Of a DNA stretch of 64,000 nucleotides, positions 43,587 through 52,201 are shown piece by piece. The translations under genes and the position numbers were made by a program. Position 1 is the first letter of the stretch; each line of letters opens with the position of its first letter. The stretch covers positions 248,001 to 312,000 of the forward strand of contig NZ_JANHDO010000001.1 in assembly GCF_024494575.1 (NCBI RefSeq), written 5' to 3'. The notes below the pieces were generated by a model. The model ran no database searches. It saw nothing but the letters and a program-made list of their open reading frames with translations, and was not told where the DNA came from. The DNA is from Halorubrum salinum. GTDB taxonomy: Archaea; Halobacteriota; Halobacteria; Halobacteriales; Haloferacaceae.

Positions 43587-44636
43587 TCAGGCCTCCGCGG
43601 GCTCGCGAAGCGGCGGTTCGAGTTCGGTGCGGCCGGCCGCCCACGCCGCCAGCAGGTGGGTGAGGTGGAGCCGGTCGTCGAGCCCGTCCGTCAGGTCGAG
43701 GTCGGCCTCCCCGGCGAGCACGTGCAGTCGGGCGAGGTCAGCGCCGTCGTACGCCGACCCGGCGCGCGCGACGCGGAGGGTCTCCCGCAGCAGGTCTCCC
43801 CCGTCGTACCCCCCCTCCTCAAGCAGGTCGTCGAGCGCCGAGCGCGCGTCGCCGAAGTTCCCCTCTCGCGCGGCGGCGAGCGCCTCTCGGATCGCGTCGT
43901 CGTCGCCGACCTCGCCGAGCGTCTCGTAGGCGGTCGACATCGTGACTTCGCCGCCCTCGACCGCGGTCGCCTGCGCCGAGAGGATCGCCTCGCGGAGGTC
44001 GCCGCCGGCCGCGCTGGCGACGAACTCCAGCCCGTCGGCGTCGTAGTCGACGCCCTCCCGCTCGCAGACAGTTTCGAGTACGTCGATCGTCTCGTCGGTG
44101 GTCGGCGACCGGACTTGCACCGGGAAACACCGCGAGCGGATCGGCGCGATGAGCTTCGACGGCTGCCGGGTCGCGATCACGAACTGCGTGGTCCGGTGGT
44201 GCTTCTCCATCACCCGCCGGAGCGCCTGCTGGAAGTCCTCGCGGATCGCCTCGGCGTTGTCCAGCAGGATCGTCTTGTACTCGCCGGACATCGGCGCGTA
44301 CGACGCCGACTCCTTCAGCACGCGGTTTATCATGTCGCGTTTCGCCATCCGGCTGCGCCCCTGCAGGAACCCCTCGAACCGGGGGTCGGTCCGGATCTCC
44401 TTTTTCGTGCGCCCGAAGAAGTCAGCGACGTTGATTTCGATCAGGTCGCTCTCCGGGTGGTCGTGTGCGGCCTGCGTCAGCGCCCGCGTCGCCGCCGTCT
44501 TCCCGACTCCCGGCGGCCCCTGCACCACGAGGTTCATCGGCTCGTCGACCGCGCGCTCCAGCCGCTCGCGCGCCTCGGTCTGTCGTATCTCGTCGAGCGC
44601 GGGAGCGTGCGCGTCGATCCACAGCGGTCCCTCCAT
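43587..44636 (-). CDS. rfcC: Replication factor C small subunit RfcC-like
   Basis: This is a 349-residue AAA+ clamp-loader subunit that helps load PCNA at primer-template junctions. Walker A is GPPGVGKT (about 40-47), Walker B-like is ILLDNAEAI, where the usual DEAD/DExD is DNAE, and the arginine-finger SRC motif is IAPIRSRCFPV near 170. A C-terminal helical domain follows. The altered Walker B is typical of the second small subunit in halophiles, so it may hydrolyse ATP weakly. The ATG at 44636 begins MEGPLWIDAHAPALDE; the longer frame runs through an intergenic tandem repeat and is rejected. It is 1 bp from the decarboxylase gene, so the two are in one operon. Confidence 0.92.
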   Translation of the reverse strand: MEGPLWIDAHAPALDEIRQTEARERLERAVDEPMNLVVQGPPGVGKTAATRALTQAAHDHPESDLIEINVADFFGRTKKEIRTDPRFEGFLQGRSRMAKRDMINRVLKESASYAPMSGEYKTILLDNAEAIREDFQQALRRVMEKHHRTTQFVIATRQPSKLIAPIRSRCFPVQVRSPTTDETIDVLETVCEREGVDYDADGLEFVASAAGGDLREAILSAQATAVEGGEVTMSTAYETLGEVGDDDAIREALAAAREGNFGDARSALDDLLEEGGYDGGDLLRETLRVARAGSAYDGADLARLHVLAGEADLDLTDGLDDRLHLTHLLAAWAAGRTELEPPLREPAEA

Positions 44637-44720
44637 GCGCGAGTGTCGGTGACGCGCGCTCAAGAATCGGTCGGTCGGCGGGGCGGCGTCGGCTCGCCCT
44701 CGGGACCGATGGCTCGCCGG

Positions 44721-44792
44721 ACGCGGCGTCTGCTGACTCACCGCACGCGGCGTCTGCTGACTCACCGCACGCGGCGTCTGCTGACTCACTGC
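44721..44792. repeat. Three tandem copies of a 24-bp repeat
   Basis: The unit ACGCGGCGTCTGCTGACTCACCGC is present at 44721-44744, 44745-44768 and 44769-44792. The third copy differs only at one base in its last nine (ACTCACTGC). It lies upstream of the rfcC start and about 100 bp before the sugar-ABC TATA box. The unit length is a multiple of three, but no gene is supported here. Confidence 0.85.
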
Positions 44793-44896
44793 AAACGGTC
44801 CGGTAACGCGCCGGATTCGACGGTCGATCCCGATCTGTCTCTCGCTCGCTAAGGCGTCCTCTACCGCCGTGTCACGCCCCAACACGCTGGATGGGA

Positions 44897-44906
44897 CTTT
44901 TATTAA
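44897..44906 (+). promoter_or_regulatory. TATA-like box of the sugar ABC operon
   Basis: CTTTTATTAA lies about 60-68 bp before the ATG at 44965. It would give a leader of about 35 nt. A weaker TTAAGT at 44933-44938 is at leaderless distance (about 29 bp). Either could serve. Confidence 0.45.
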
Positions 44907-44964
44907 CCTTCGGAGTAAATGAACATCAATCGTTAAGTACGCGGGGTTTGAAACGGGCTCGTAC

Positions 44965-46329
44965 ATGACACGAGACAGCGCAACCGACGACGCCGACCGA
45001 CTCACTCGCCGACACTACGTTGCCGGTGCTGGCACCCTCGCGACCGTGGGGATCGCCGGGTGCTCGGGCGGCGGAGACGGCGGCGACGGGTCCGACGGCG
45101 GCGACGGGTCGGACGGGTCCGACGGCAGTGACGGCGGCGACGGGTCCGACGGCGGATCCAGCGAACTCGAGATCATCCACTGGTGGACCGCCGGCGGCGA
45201 GCAGGACGCGTATCAGGCGCTCCTCGACGGCTTCCGAGAGGAGCATCCGGACGTCGAGATCGTCGACAACCCGGCACCCGGCGGTGCCGGCTCCGCGATC
45301 GATACCGTCGTCCAGAACCGCGTCATCGACGGGAACCCGCCGAGCACGTTCCAGATATGGCCCGGTCAGGCGCTCACGCCGTACACCGACGAGGACCTCC
45401 TCGAAGACATCGGCGACTCCGTGTGGGACGAGGAGATGCGGGACGCGTACCTCGGTGACGTCGTCGACCTCGCGCGGCCCGCGGGGAACCTCGTCGCGGT
45501 CCCGATCAACATCCACCGGCTGAACAACCTGTTTTACAACGTTAGCGTCCTCGACGACGCCGGCGTCGACCCGACCGATATCGACGGGCCGGAAGGCCTC
45601 CTCGGCGTCTTCGAGACGCTCGACGCCGAGACCGATGTCACGCCGATGGCACACCAGACCCAGAGCCCGTGGTCCTCGCTCCAGCTGTGGGAGAGCATCT
45701 TCATCGGCGAACAGGGCGTCGACGCCTTCCAGACCCTGATCGGCGGCGACGTCTCCGGACTCGAAGACGAGGTCCGCTCGGCGTTGCAGCTGCTCGCAGA
45801 CTACCTCCAGTACATCCCCGAGGACGCCGGCTCGATCAGCTGGGACCAGGGGAACAACGACGTGATCTCCGGCGACGCCGCCTTCCTCCACCAGGGCGAC
45901 TGGGCGGCCGGTCAGTACCGCTCCGCCGAGGACTTCGAGTTCGAGAGCGACTGGGACATGGTGCCGTTCCCCGGCACCTCCGGCGTCTACCAGTCCGTCA
46001 TCGACTCGTTCGTCTTCCCGACGGGCAACCCCTCGCCGGAGGCGACGGAGCAGTTCCTCAACTACGCGGGCTCGGTCGACGCCCAAGAGCGGTTCAATCC
46101 GGTCAAGGGGTCGATCCCGCCGCGCACCGACGTCCCGATGGACGAGTTCGGCGACTTCCTCTCCCGGCAGTTCGAGGACTTCCAGAACTCGAACACGCAG
46201 CCGCCGGCGATCGCACACGGGACGGCGGTCGCCCCGGCGATCCAGTCCTCGCTGCAGGAGGTCTTCGCCAACTTCAACGGCAGTCAGGACGTTGACGCCG
46301 CCTACGACGGCATCGTCAACTCGTTCTGA
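44965..46329 (+). CDS. Sugar ABC transporter substrate-binding lipoprotein
   Basis: This is a 454-residue extracytoplasmic solute-binding lipoprotein of the carbohydrate (CUT1) type. The N-terminus carries a Tat-like signal (LTRRHYVAGAGT) and lipobox GIAGC with the lipidated Cys near residue 33. A long Gly/Asp/Ser linker (about 34-66) follows, a typical haloarchaeal feature. The mature part begins LEIIHWWTAGGEQDAYQALLDGF. Inside are TFQIWPGQAL and NLVAVPINIHRLNNLFYN, as in glucose/oligosaccharide binding proteins. It heads a four-gene operon with two permeases and an ATPase. The sugar is not identifiable from sequence. Confidence 0.92.
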   Translation: MTRDSATDDADRLTRRHYVAGAGTLATVGIAGCSGGGDGGDGSDGGDGSDGSDGSDGGDGSDGGSSELEIIHWWTAGGEQDAYQALLDGFREEHPDVEIVDNPAPGGAGSAIDTVVQNRVIDGNPPSTFQIWPGQALTPYTDEDLLEDIGDSVWDEEMRDAYLGDVVDLARPAGNLVAVPINIHRLNNLFYNVSVLDDAGVDPTDIDGPEGLLGVFETLDAETDVTPMAHQTQSPWSSLQLWESIFIGEQGVDAFQTLIGGDVSGLEDEVRSALQLLADYLQYIPEDAGSISWDQGNNDVISGDAAFLHQGDWAAGQYRSAEDFEFESDWDMVPFPGTSGVYQSVIDSFVFPTGNPSPEATEQFLNYAGSVDAQERFNPVKGSIPPRTDVPMDEFGDFLSRQFEDFQNSNTQPPAIAHGTAVAPAIQSSLQEVFANFNGSQDVDAAYDGIVNSF

Positions 46330-46333
46330 GCCG

Positions 46334-47383
46334 ATGGCTTCACGGATTTTTGCGGCGCTGACGCGCGACGAAGGGTCGTCCGACACCGACGAGTCACCAC
46401 GCCGCGAGGAGCCGTCCGTCCGGACCGACGGCGGCACCGTCACCGACGGCGCGAGCGACGCGACGACCGCGGCCGTCGGAGACGACGCGTCCGCGCTCGG
46501 TCGACTCCGTCGCAGCCGGTTCCTCGAATCGCTCCCGTTCTGGGGGCCGCCGGCGCTCCTGGTGTTCTTCTTCGTGTACGGGGCCATCGCGTGGAACTTC
46601 GTCATCTCGCTGACCGGGTGGGAGGGGCTCGGCAGCCCCGACTACTCGTCGCTGTCGACGGAGATGTACGCGCGGCTGCTCTCGGACCCGTCGTTTACCG
46701 CGGCGTTCCGGAACACGCTCGTGTTGCTCCTCGCGTTCACGGTCCTCTCGCTTATCCTCGGGCTGCTCGTGGCGATCCTCGTCGACCAGAAGATCCGGAT
46801 CGAGAACACGTTCCGGACGATCTACCTGCTGCCGATGAGCCTCTCGTTCGTCGTCACGGCGATCTTCTGGTCGTGGATGTACAACCCCACGAACGGGCTC
46901 ATCAACGAGGCGCTGCGGGGGGTCGGCCTCGACGCGTTCACGCAGGCGTGGCTCGCCGACCCGCAGTTCAAGCTGGCGGCGATCATCTTCGCGCTGATGT
47001 GGCAGTTCTCGGGGTACTGCATGGTCGTGTACCTCGCGGGGCTCCGCGCGATACCGGAGTCGCAGTACGAGGCCGCCCGCATCGACGGCGCGTCGACGAT
47101 CAAGCTCTACTGGCGCGTGATCATCCCGCAGCTGCGGGCCTCCACGATGTCCGCGGCGGTCGTGCTCGTCGTGTTCGCGCTCAAGGCGTTCGACTTCCTG
47201 TTCGTGCTGTTCGGCGTCAACCCCGGACAGTCGGCGGACATCCTCTCCGTGATGATGTACCGCGTCGCCTTCGACCGGATCCAGTGGGCGTACGGCTCCG
47301 CCGTCGCGATGGTGCTCTTCGCGATGACGCTCGGCGTGATCGGGCCGTACCTCTACGTGCAGTACCGGCGGGGTGAGCTATGA
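46334..47383 (+). CDS. Sugar ABC transporter permease (MalF/UgpA type)
   Basis: This is a 349-residue inner-membrane permease. The first ~60 residues are a polar acidic extension; six membrane segments follow. The EAA loop is EAARIDGASTIKLYWRVIIPQL (about 254-275), which contacts the ATPase. The start ATG at 46334 lies 4 bp after the binding-protein stop, and the stop overlaps the next start as ATGA. Confidence 0.93.
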   Translation: MASRIFAALTRDEGSSDTDESPRREEPSVRTDGGTVTDGASDATTAAVGDDASALGRLRRSRFLESLPFWGPPALLVFFFVYGAIAWNFVISLTGWEGLGSPDYSSLSTEMYARLLSDPSFTAAFRNTLVLLLAFTVLSLILGLLVAILVDQKIRIENTFRTIYLLPMSLSFVVTAIFWSWMYNPTNGLINEALRGVGLDAFTQAWLADPQFKLAAIIFALMWQFSGYCMVVYLAGLRAIPESQYEAARIDGASTIKLYWRVIIPQLRASTMSAAVVLVVFALKAFDFLFVLFGVNPGQSADILSVMMYRVAFDRIQWAYGSAVAMVLFAMTLGVIGPYLYVQYRRGEL

Positions 47384-48264
47384 GCGCAGCCGACAGACTC
47401 CAGACGACGATCGCGGGCCTCGACCGCTCGCGCGTCGCGCTGTACGCGGTGCTGCTCGCGCTCGTGGCGTTCTACCTCGCGCCGCTCGAATCCGGGTTCA
47501 TGACCGCGTTCAAGACGCCTGACGGGTTCCGGACGACGACGCCGTTCGCGCTCCCGCCGCTCGGCGAGTTCACCCTCTCCGCGTGGGGGACCGCGTTCGA
47601 TCGGCTCTCGAACGGCCTGCTGAACAGCGCGCTGATGGCGGTGCCGGCGACGGTGCTCTCGGCGCTTTTCGGGTCGCTCGCGGCCTACGGCCTGACGAAC
47701 CTCAGCTGGCGCGGACAGATCGGCGTGCTCGTGCTGTTCGTCGCCGGCGTGTTCATCCCGTATCAGGCGGTGTTAGTGCCGCTGACGCAGTTCTGGTCGT
47801 TCGTCGACCTCGGCGGCCGGATCCCGCTCGCGCTCGTCGCCGACAACGAGGGGCTGATAAACTTGAGCATCACCCACGTCGCCTACGGGATCCCGATCTG
47901 TACGGTGTTGTTCCGCTCGTACTACGCGACGATCGACGACGAGATGCTGGAGGCGGCGCGGCTCGACGGGGCGTCGGCGGCGACGATCTACCGGCGGATC
48001 ATCCTGCCGCTCTCGGTCCCGATCTTCGCCGTGACGCTCATCTACCAGTTCACGCAGATATGGAACGATCTCCTGTTCGCCATCGTGCTGGTCAGCAACC
48101 CGTCCAACCAGGTGGTGACGGTCGCGTTGAACCAGCTGCAGGGGTCGTTCGTCCAGCAGTTCAACCTCCAGATGGCGGGGGCGTTCGTCGCGGCGCTACC
48201 GACGCTCGTCGTGTACGTCCTCTTCGGTGAACAGTTCGCGAAAGGCGTCGCAGGTGACTCATAA
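47380..48264 (+). CDS. Sugar ABC transporter permease (MalG/UgpE type)
   Basis: This is a 294-residue second permease, with six membrane segments and the EAA loop LEAARLDGASAATIYRRIILPLS (about 190-212). The N-terminal FYLAPLESGFMTAFKTPDGF is like other haloarchaeal CUT1 permeases. It overlaps the upstream gene by 4 bp and the ATPase gene by one base (TAATG), so all subunits are co-translated. Confidence 0.93.
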   Translation: MSAADRLQTTIAGLDRSRVALYAVLLALVAFYLAPLESGFMTAFKTPDGFRTTTPFALPPLGEFTLSAWGTAFDRLSNGLLNSALMAVPATVLSALFGSLAAYGLTNLSWRGQIGVLVLFVAGVFIPYQAVLVPLTQFWSFVDLGGRIPLALVADNEGLINLSITHVAYGIPICTVLFRSYYATIDDEMLEAARLDGASAATIYRRIILPLSVPIFAVTLIYQFTQIWNDLLFAIVLVSNPSNQVVTVALNQLQGSFVQQFNLQMAGAFVAALPTLVVYVLFGEQFAKGVAGDS

Positions 48265-49418
48265 TGGCACGACTCGAACTCGACTCGGTGACGAAGCGAT
48301 TCGGCGAGGGGGACGGTTCCGTCCTCGCTGTAGACGACGTGGACGTCGACATCGCGGACGGGGAGTTCCTCGTCCTCGTCGGCCCGTCCGGCTGCGGGAA
48401 GTCCACGACGCTCCGGATGGTCGCCGGGCTCGAATCGATCACGGACGGCGAGATCCGTCTCGACGGCGATCGCATGAACGAGCAGGGGCCGGCGGAGCGG
48501 GACATCGCGATGGTGTTCCAGAGCTACGCGCTGTACCCGCACATGACCGTCCGCCAGAACATGCGGTTCGGATTAGAGGAGTCGACCGACCTCAGCGACG
48601 AGGAGATGGACGGTCGCGTCGACGAGACGGCCGAACTCCTCGATATCACGGAGCTCCTCGACCGGAAGCCGGGCGCGCTCTCCGGCGGGCAACGCCAGCG
48701 CGTCGCGCTCGGCCGCGCCATCGTTCGCGAGCCGAAGGCGTTCCTGATGGACGAGCCGCTCAGCAACCTCGACGCGAAGCTCCGCTCGCAGATGCGAACG
48801 GAGTTACAGCAGCTGCAGGCCGATCTGGACACCACAACCGTCTACGTCACGCACGACCAGACGGAGGCGATGACGATGGGCGACCGGATCGCCATCCTCG
48901 ACGCCGGCGAACTCCAGCAGGTGGCGACGCCGCTCGAGGCGTACCACCGCCCCGCGAACCAGTTCGTCGCCGGGTTCATTGGCGAGCCGTCGATGAACTT
49001 CATCGACTGTGCGACCGAGGACGCGACGCTCGTCGACGGGGGGTTCCGCTACCCGCTCGGCGACGAGGTCGGTGAGGCGGTCGCCGACGCCGCCGACGTG
49101 ACGCTCGGAATCAGGCCCGAGGACCTGTCCGTCGACGCGAGCGCGGACGCCAGCGGCGGCGACGCAGCCGGCGACCACGCGTTCGACGCGACCGTCACCG
49201 TGGTCGAACCGATGGGCGACGAGAACGTCGTTCACCTCTCGCTCGCCGACGGACCGGAACTGGTCGCGACCGTGAACGGACTCCGCCGGATCGAGAGCGG
49301 GACGGACGTGATCGTCTCGATCCCCGAGAACGCGATCCACGTGTTCGACGGCGACTCCGGCGACGCGCTCCACAACCGCTCGCTCGACGACGCCGAACTG
49401 GACGACGCGCGCGTCTAA
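48264..49418 (+). CDS. Sugar ABC transporter ATPase (MalK/UgpC type)
   Basis: This is a 384-residue cytoplasmic ATPase. Walker A is GPSGCGKSTT (about 38-47), the signature LSGGQRQRVALGRAI (about 138-152), Walker B FLMDEPLSNLDAKLR and the H-loop VTHDQTEAMTMGDRI. The C-terminal ~140 residues are a TOBE/OB regulatory domain (LGIRPEDLSVD ... MGDENVVHLSL) as in MalK, so transport may be controlled through it. Last gene of the sugar operon; 103 bp downstream lies a convergent gene. Confidence 0.95.
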   Translation: MARLELDSVTKRFGEGDGSVLAVDDVDVDIADGEFLVLVGPSGCGKSTTLRMVAGLESITDGEIRLDGDRMNEQGPAERDIAMVFQSYALYPHMTVRQNMRFGLEESTDLSDEEMDGRVDETAELLDITELLDRKPGALSGGQRQRVALGRAIVREPKAFLMDEPLSNLDAKLRSQMRTELQQLQADLDTTTVYVTHDQTEAMTMGDRIAILDAGELQQVATPLEAYHRPANQFVAGFIGEPSMNFIDCATEDATLVDGGFRYPLGDEVGEAVADAADVTLGIRPEDLSVDASADASGGDAAGDHAFDATVTVVEPMGDENVVHLSLADGPELVATVNGLRRIESGTDVIVSIPENAIHVFDGDSGDALHNRSLDDAELDDARV

Positions 49419-49521
49419 CCGCGGTCGTCGCCCGCTGTCGCTCCCCTCAACTCACGCCTAGCTGTCACTCTCTTCACACTCACGCTCGCCGAGCCCGTCG
49501 AGCGCGCTCCTCGCGAACCGC

Positions 49522-50178
49522 TCAGACGCCGCGGCGTCGCCACGCGCGACCGGTCGCTTTCCCCACCGCGGCGGCGGCGACGACCTCGACGTAGAACAGA
49601 CAGAAGAAGCCGAGCGCGACCCTGTTCAGCGGTCCGTACGCCGCGGCGGTGAGGCCGAGCCCGCCGGCGGCGAGCAGGGTCGCGACGAGGTAGCCGGCGT
49701 CCTGTGCGGCCGCGCCGACGAGCGTCGTATTCACCGCCGCGCGCAGCTTCCCCTCGCGGGCGACCGCGGCGAGCGCCGCCGGGAGCGGATAGCAGATCGC
49801 GGCCGCGAGCAGCGTCGAGACCGTCGATCCCACCGTGAACAGAAGGCCGTCAGTCGTGCCTGTCGGGTCGAACCCTTCGAGCGGACCGCCGAGCGTCACG
49901 ACGAGGAGGACGACCGGAACCGCGAGGTAGCCGACCGTCGTCACGGCGACGCGGAGCCCGTCGCGGAGCAGCGCGCCGACCGGCCGCCATCCCGGCCGCT
50001 CGGGATCGACGTGCGACTCTGTCTCCGCGGTCGCCGCGAGCACCCGAGAGAGGTACCCGGCGACGGCGACGAACGGAAGCAGGGGAACCCACACCGCGAG
50101 CAGGTGGAGCCCGCCGCCGACGAGCAGCGCGTCGACTCGGGGCGACCCGCGAACCGGGAACGTCAGGACGCTCGACAT
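49522..50178 (-). CDS. DUF4013-like membrane protein
   Basis: This is a 218-residue membrane protein of unknown function with four or five hydrophobic segments. It has features seen in haloarchaeal DUF4013 proteins: an N-terminal GLHLLAVWVPLLPFVAVAGYLSRVL and WRPVGALLRDGLRVAVTTVGYL. I choose the ATG at 50178, which overlaps the stop of the SHOCT gene by one base (TGATG); a GTG at 50181 is also in frame. It is convergent with the sugar ABC ATPase gene. Confidence 0.78.
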   Translation of the reverse strand: MSSVLTFPVRGSPRVDALLVGGGLHLLAVWVPLLPFVAVAGYLSRVLAATAETESHVDPERPGWRPVGALLRDGLRVAVTTVGYLAVPVVLLVVTLGGPLEGFDPTGTTDGLLFTVGSTVSTLLAAAICYPLPAALAAVAREGKLRAAVNTTLVGAAAQDAGYLVATLLAAGGLGLTAAAYGPLNRVALGFFCLFYVEVVAAAAVGKATGRAWRRRGV

Positions 50179-50606
50179 CACTCGCGGGCCCGCTCTATCT
50201 CGCGTCTAACGCCCTCGCGGACGCGGTCGGTAAGGCCGTCGCCGGTCTGTCGGACGCCGTCTGCGGTCTCTGCGTCCTCGGTTTCGAGGAGCCGATCCAG
50301 TCGCCGCTCGAACTCGTCGCCGTCTATCTCGCCGCGGGCGTAGCGCTCGCGGAGCGCGTCGAGCGCGGGGTCGAGGGAGTCGGCGTGTCCGCTCCGCGGA
50401 TCGCCGCCCGCGTCGGGGAGGGGTTTCGTGAGCGTATGGAAGACGGGAAGCGCGACGAACAGGCCGAAGAACCAGACGAGCGGGAGGGTCCACCAGACGC
50501 CGGTGAGGAGGGGTGCCGCGACGCCGCCGCCGAGCACGAGCAGGGCGAACACCCGCCGCCAGCGGTGTCGCAGGTTCCACGCGATCCGCCGGAGGAGACC
50601 GGTCAT
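50178..50606 (-). CDS. SHOCT-domain membrane protein
   Basis: This is a 142-residue protein with two hydrophobic segments (about 19-57) and then a SHOCT domain: SLDPALDALRERYARGEIDGDEFERRLDRLLE (about 77-108), a short helical pair found at the end of many membrane proteins. The C-terminus is amphipathic and charged. Function unknown; its overlap with the DUF4013-like gene suggests the two act together. Confidence 0.85.
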   Translation of the reverse strand: MTGLLRRIAWNLRHRWRRVFALLVLGGGVAAPLLTGVWWTLPLVWFFGLFVALPVFHTLTKPLPDAGGDPRSGHADSLDPALDALRERYARGEIDGDEFERRLDRLLETEDAETADGVRQTGDGLTDRVREGVRREIERARE

Positions 50607-50682
50607 GCTCGGGCGGACGCCTGCGAGGGGGAAATCGGTTTCGTCGCCGACCGAGGCGCTCTGGACGCGGCCATCAGCCGGA

Positions 50683-51162
50683 CTACGCGGCCTCGAAGAC
50701 GAGCCGATCGCCGGTCTCGACGCCGTGGCGATCGCTCCAGCCGCGCGGCACTTCGAGGACGTACTGCCCCGTGCCGCGGTACCGAGTGAACGGCCGAGCT
50801 TCCGGCTCCGCCTCGTGGATCACGGTTATCGTCCCGTCGGCGGCGACGAACAGGATATCGAGCCCGAACGCCATGTCGCGCATCACGTAGGCGCGTTCGG
50901 CCGTGTCGCCGTGGACGAACAGCATGCCGCGGTCGCCGGGGAGGTCGTCTGTCGCGGAGAGCCCGACGTACCGTTTCACGAACCCGTCGGCGACACGGGC
51001 CTCGACGGTCGCGAGCGAGGCGTTCGTCTCCCCGTCGACCGCCTCGACGGTCGTCGTCTCGTACCCCGCGATCAGGAGGGTCGGATCGACCGCGACCGCG
51101 AGGGCAACGATGAGGGTGAGGGCGGAGGCGGCCGCGGCGATCTTGAGGGCACGGCGGCGCAC
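50683..51162 (-). CDS. DUF192-family exported protein
   Basis: This is a 159-residue protein with an N-terminal membrane anchor (about 7-32), so the rest is probably outside the cell. The DUF192 domain follows: EARVADGFVKRYVGLSATDDL, RGMLFVHGDTAERAYVMRDMAFGLDILFV, and a C-terminal YVLEVPRGWSDRHGVETGDRL. The family's function is unknown. Translation starts at a GTG (51162) 60 bp from the divergent tRNA-Val gene. Confidence 0.88.
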   Translation of the reverse strand: MRRRALKIAAAASALTLIVALAVAVDPTLLIAGYETTTVEAVDGETNASLATVEARVADGFVKRYVGLSATDDLPGDRGMLFVHGDTAERAYVMRDMAFGLDILFVAADGTITVIHEAEPEARPFTRYRGTGQYVLEVPRGWSDRHGVETGDRLVFEAA

Positions 51163-51222
51163 GGACGGGGTTCGCGGTGGAGAAAGAAACCGTTTTCCGC
51201 TCTCGACCGGTTCAAACGGTGG

Positions 51223-51296
51223 GGGCTCGTGGTCTAGCTGGTCATGACGCGGCCTTTACAAGGCTGAGGTCGGCGGTTCGAACCCGCCCGAGCCCA
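51223..51296 (+). tRNA. tRNA-Val, anticodon UAC
   Basis: 74 nt fold as a cloverleaf. The acceptor stem GGGCTCG (51223-51229) pairs with CGAGCCC (51289-51295), with discriminator A51296. The anticodon stem CGGCC/GGCTG encloses TTTACAA, giving the anticodon TAC (reads GUA and other Val codons). The T arm is GGCGG-TTCGAAC-CCGCC. No CCA is encoded and no intron is present. Confidence 0.96.
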
Positions 51297-51331
51297 CTTC
51301 CTGCGGCGAGCAATCCGCGAACCGTAGGTAC

Positions 51332-51339
51332 GGACGGCG
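51332..51339. repeat. Left 8-bp target-site duplication (GGACGGCG)
   Basis: GGACGGCG lies directly before the left terminal inverted repeat and is repeated exactly at 52202-52209 directly after the right one. Confidence 0.85.
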
Positions 51340-51356
51340 GGCTCTGTTGAAATCCT
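51340..51356 (+). repeat. Left terminal inverted repeat
   Basis: GGCTCTGTTGAAATCCT, perfect match to the reverse complement of 52185-52201. Confidence 0.9.
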
Positions 51357-51448
51357 TAGTATCTGATAGGATCGGCGTGCGAGATACAGAGCATGAACCA
51401 ATCAGCGAATCATTGAGACAGTACTAGTCAGCGGTTATCGGATAGTGG

Positions 51449-52015
51449 TTACTCCCGTCGTGTAGTGGAATTCGAGGTGTTTTCGGACCCTGAAACACTT
51501 TGCCCCACACCCGCAGATCCGCCGAAAGCGGATCTATTCGAGTTACCGTATAGCATCGTAACTCTCTCACCGTCGTGTTTGATAATTAGTTGCCACGGGT
51601 CTTCACCCGCGGGAATTCTCATGGTTCCATTATAGCGGGCGACACCTGAACACGTCCGCGGTGCTTTCTCCGTCTCCTCTATCGGCACGTTGAGGACGTA
51701 GGTGGACTCATTCATCCGTTCGAATGTTGGGCCTCCTATCGCGTACGAGGGACCCGGCAGGGAGACATTTTGAGAATAGGTGATTTTCGTGTTTGTATCC
51801 GCAACGACTGAGGTAGAACTGTTCGCCACAAAATCGTCAGTGCATTGAGCACCAGCTGATTCGAAGTGTAGTAACGCCGGCGGTTTTTCAGCGTCGGCGA
51901 GAGGATTATCAAACCCCCCCAGACCACTTCCGCCGAAAGCGAGACCGCTACCAACCCCAATCCCACCAACGACTACGACCACAGCGACGACCACCAGAAT
52001 GTCCTGTCGATTCAT
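51449..52015 (-). CDS. Cargo gene of the insertion element: exported haloarchaeal protein of unknown function
   Basis: This is a 188-residue protein with an N-terminal membrane segment (about 5-28, ILVVVAVVVVVGGIGVGSGL) and a Ser/Asn-rich C-terminus, so it is probably cell-surface. Two cysteines (in AQCTDDF and PRTCSG) may form a disulfide. Inside are FESAGAQC and ARYNGTMRIPAGEDPW, a pattern I associate with a haloarchaeal family without known function. There is no similarity to a transposase. Its codon use and base composition are clearly more AT-rich than the neighbours, which supports transfer. The ATG at 52015 precedes the hydrophobic stretch directly; an earlier in-frame ATG at 52051 is possible. 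Confidence 0.75.
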   Translation of the reverse strand: MNRQDILVVVAVVVVVGGIGVGSGLAFGGSGLGGFDNPLADAEKPPALLHFESAGAQCTDDFVANSSTSVVADTNTKITYSQNVSLPGPSYAIGGPTFERMNESTYVLNVPIEETEKAPRTCSGVARYNGTMRIPAGEDPWQLIIKHDGERVTMLYGNSNRSAFGGSAGVGQSVSGSENTSNSTTRRE

Positions 52016-52184
52016 CGTAGTCCGAACAATGTAGAGCGCCGTGAAAATCATCTCGTAGAGTCAAACGAGCGCTTTAGTCACAGTTCGTCCACAAGGAATG
52101 TACTAACCAACGAGAATTTACATTGATCTCATGCTGCATTCCCGCTCTGCATTCAGCACGGCTGTAAGAATATATCACCGATTG

Positions 52185-52201
52185 AGGATTTCAACAGAGC
52201 C
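52185..52201 (-). repeat. Right terminal inverted repeat
   Basis: AGGATTTCAACAGAGCC, reverse complement of the left end at 51340-51356, with no mismatch. Confidence 0.9.

Larger units (their letters stand above)
44637..44964. other. Intergenic region with tandem repeat and the sugar-ABC promoter
   Basis: This 328-bp gap lies between divergent rfcC and the sugar-binding protein gene. It holds three 24-bp repeats (44721-44792) and a TATA-like box (44897-44906). I see no gene in it. The long open frame across it on the minus strand is a by-product of the repeat. Confidence 0.75.
51340..52201. mobile_element. 862-bp non-autonomous insertion element carrying a cargo gene
   Basis: The ends are perfect 17-bp inverted repeats: GGCTCTGTTGAAATCCT at 51340-51356 and its reverse complement at 52185-52201. 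Further inward, TGATA also matches. Both ends are flanked by the 8-bp direct repeat GGACGGCG, the sign of transposition. An end beginning GGCTCTGTTG and an 8-bp duplication are typical of IS6-family elements. No transposase is encoded; instead the element holds one leftward gene (51449-52015) with lower GC. It therefore looks like a mobile cassette moved in trans by an IS6-type transposase elsewhere in the genome. It lies 43 bp downstream of tRNA-Val. Confidence 0.85.

Noticed and set aside
44721-44792. Possible CRISPR array
   Set aside because: The 24-bp copies are directly adjacent, with no unique spacers, and no cas gene is in the window.
44637-45005. N-terminal extension of RfcC containing QQTPRAVS repeats
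   Set aside because: It runs through an intergenic tandem repeat and past the sugar-operon promoter. The clamp-loader fold starts at the ATG at 44636.
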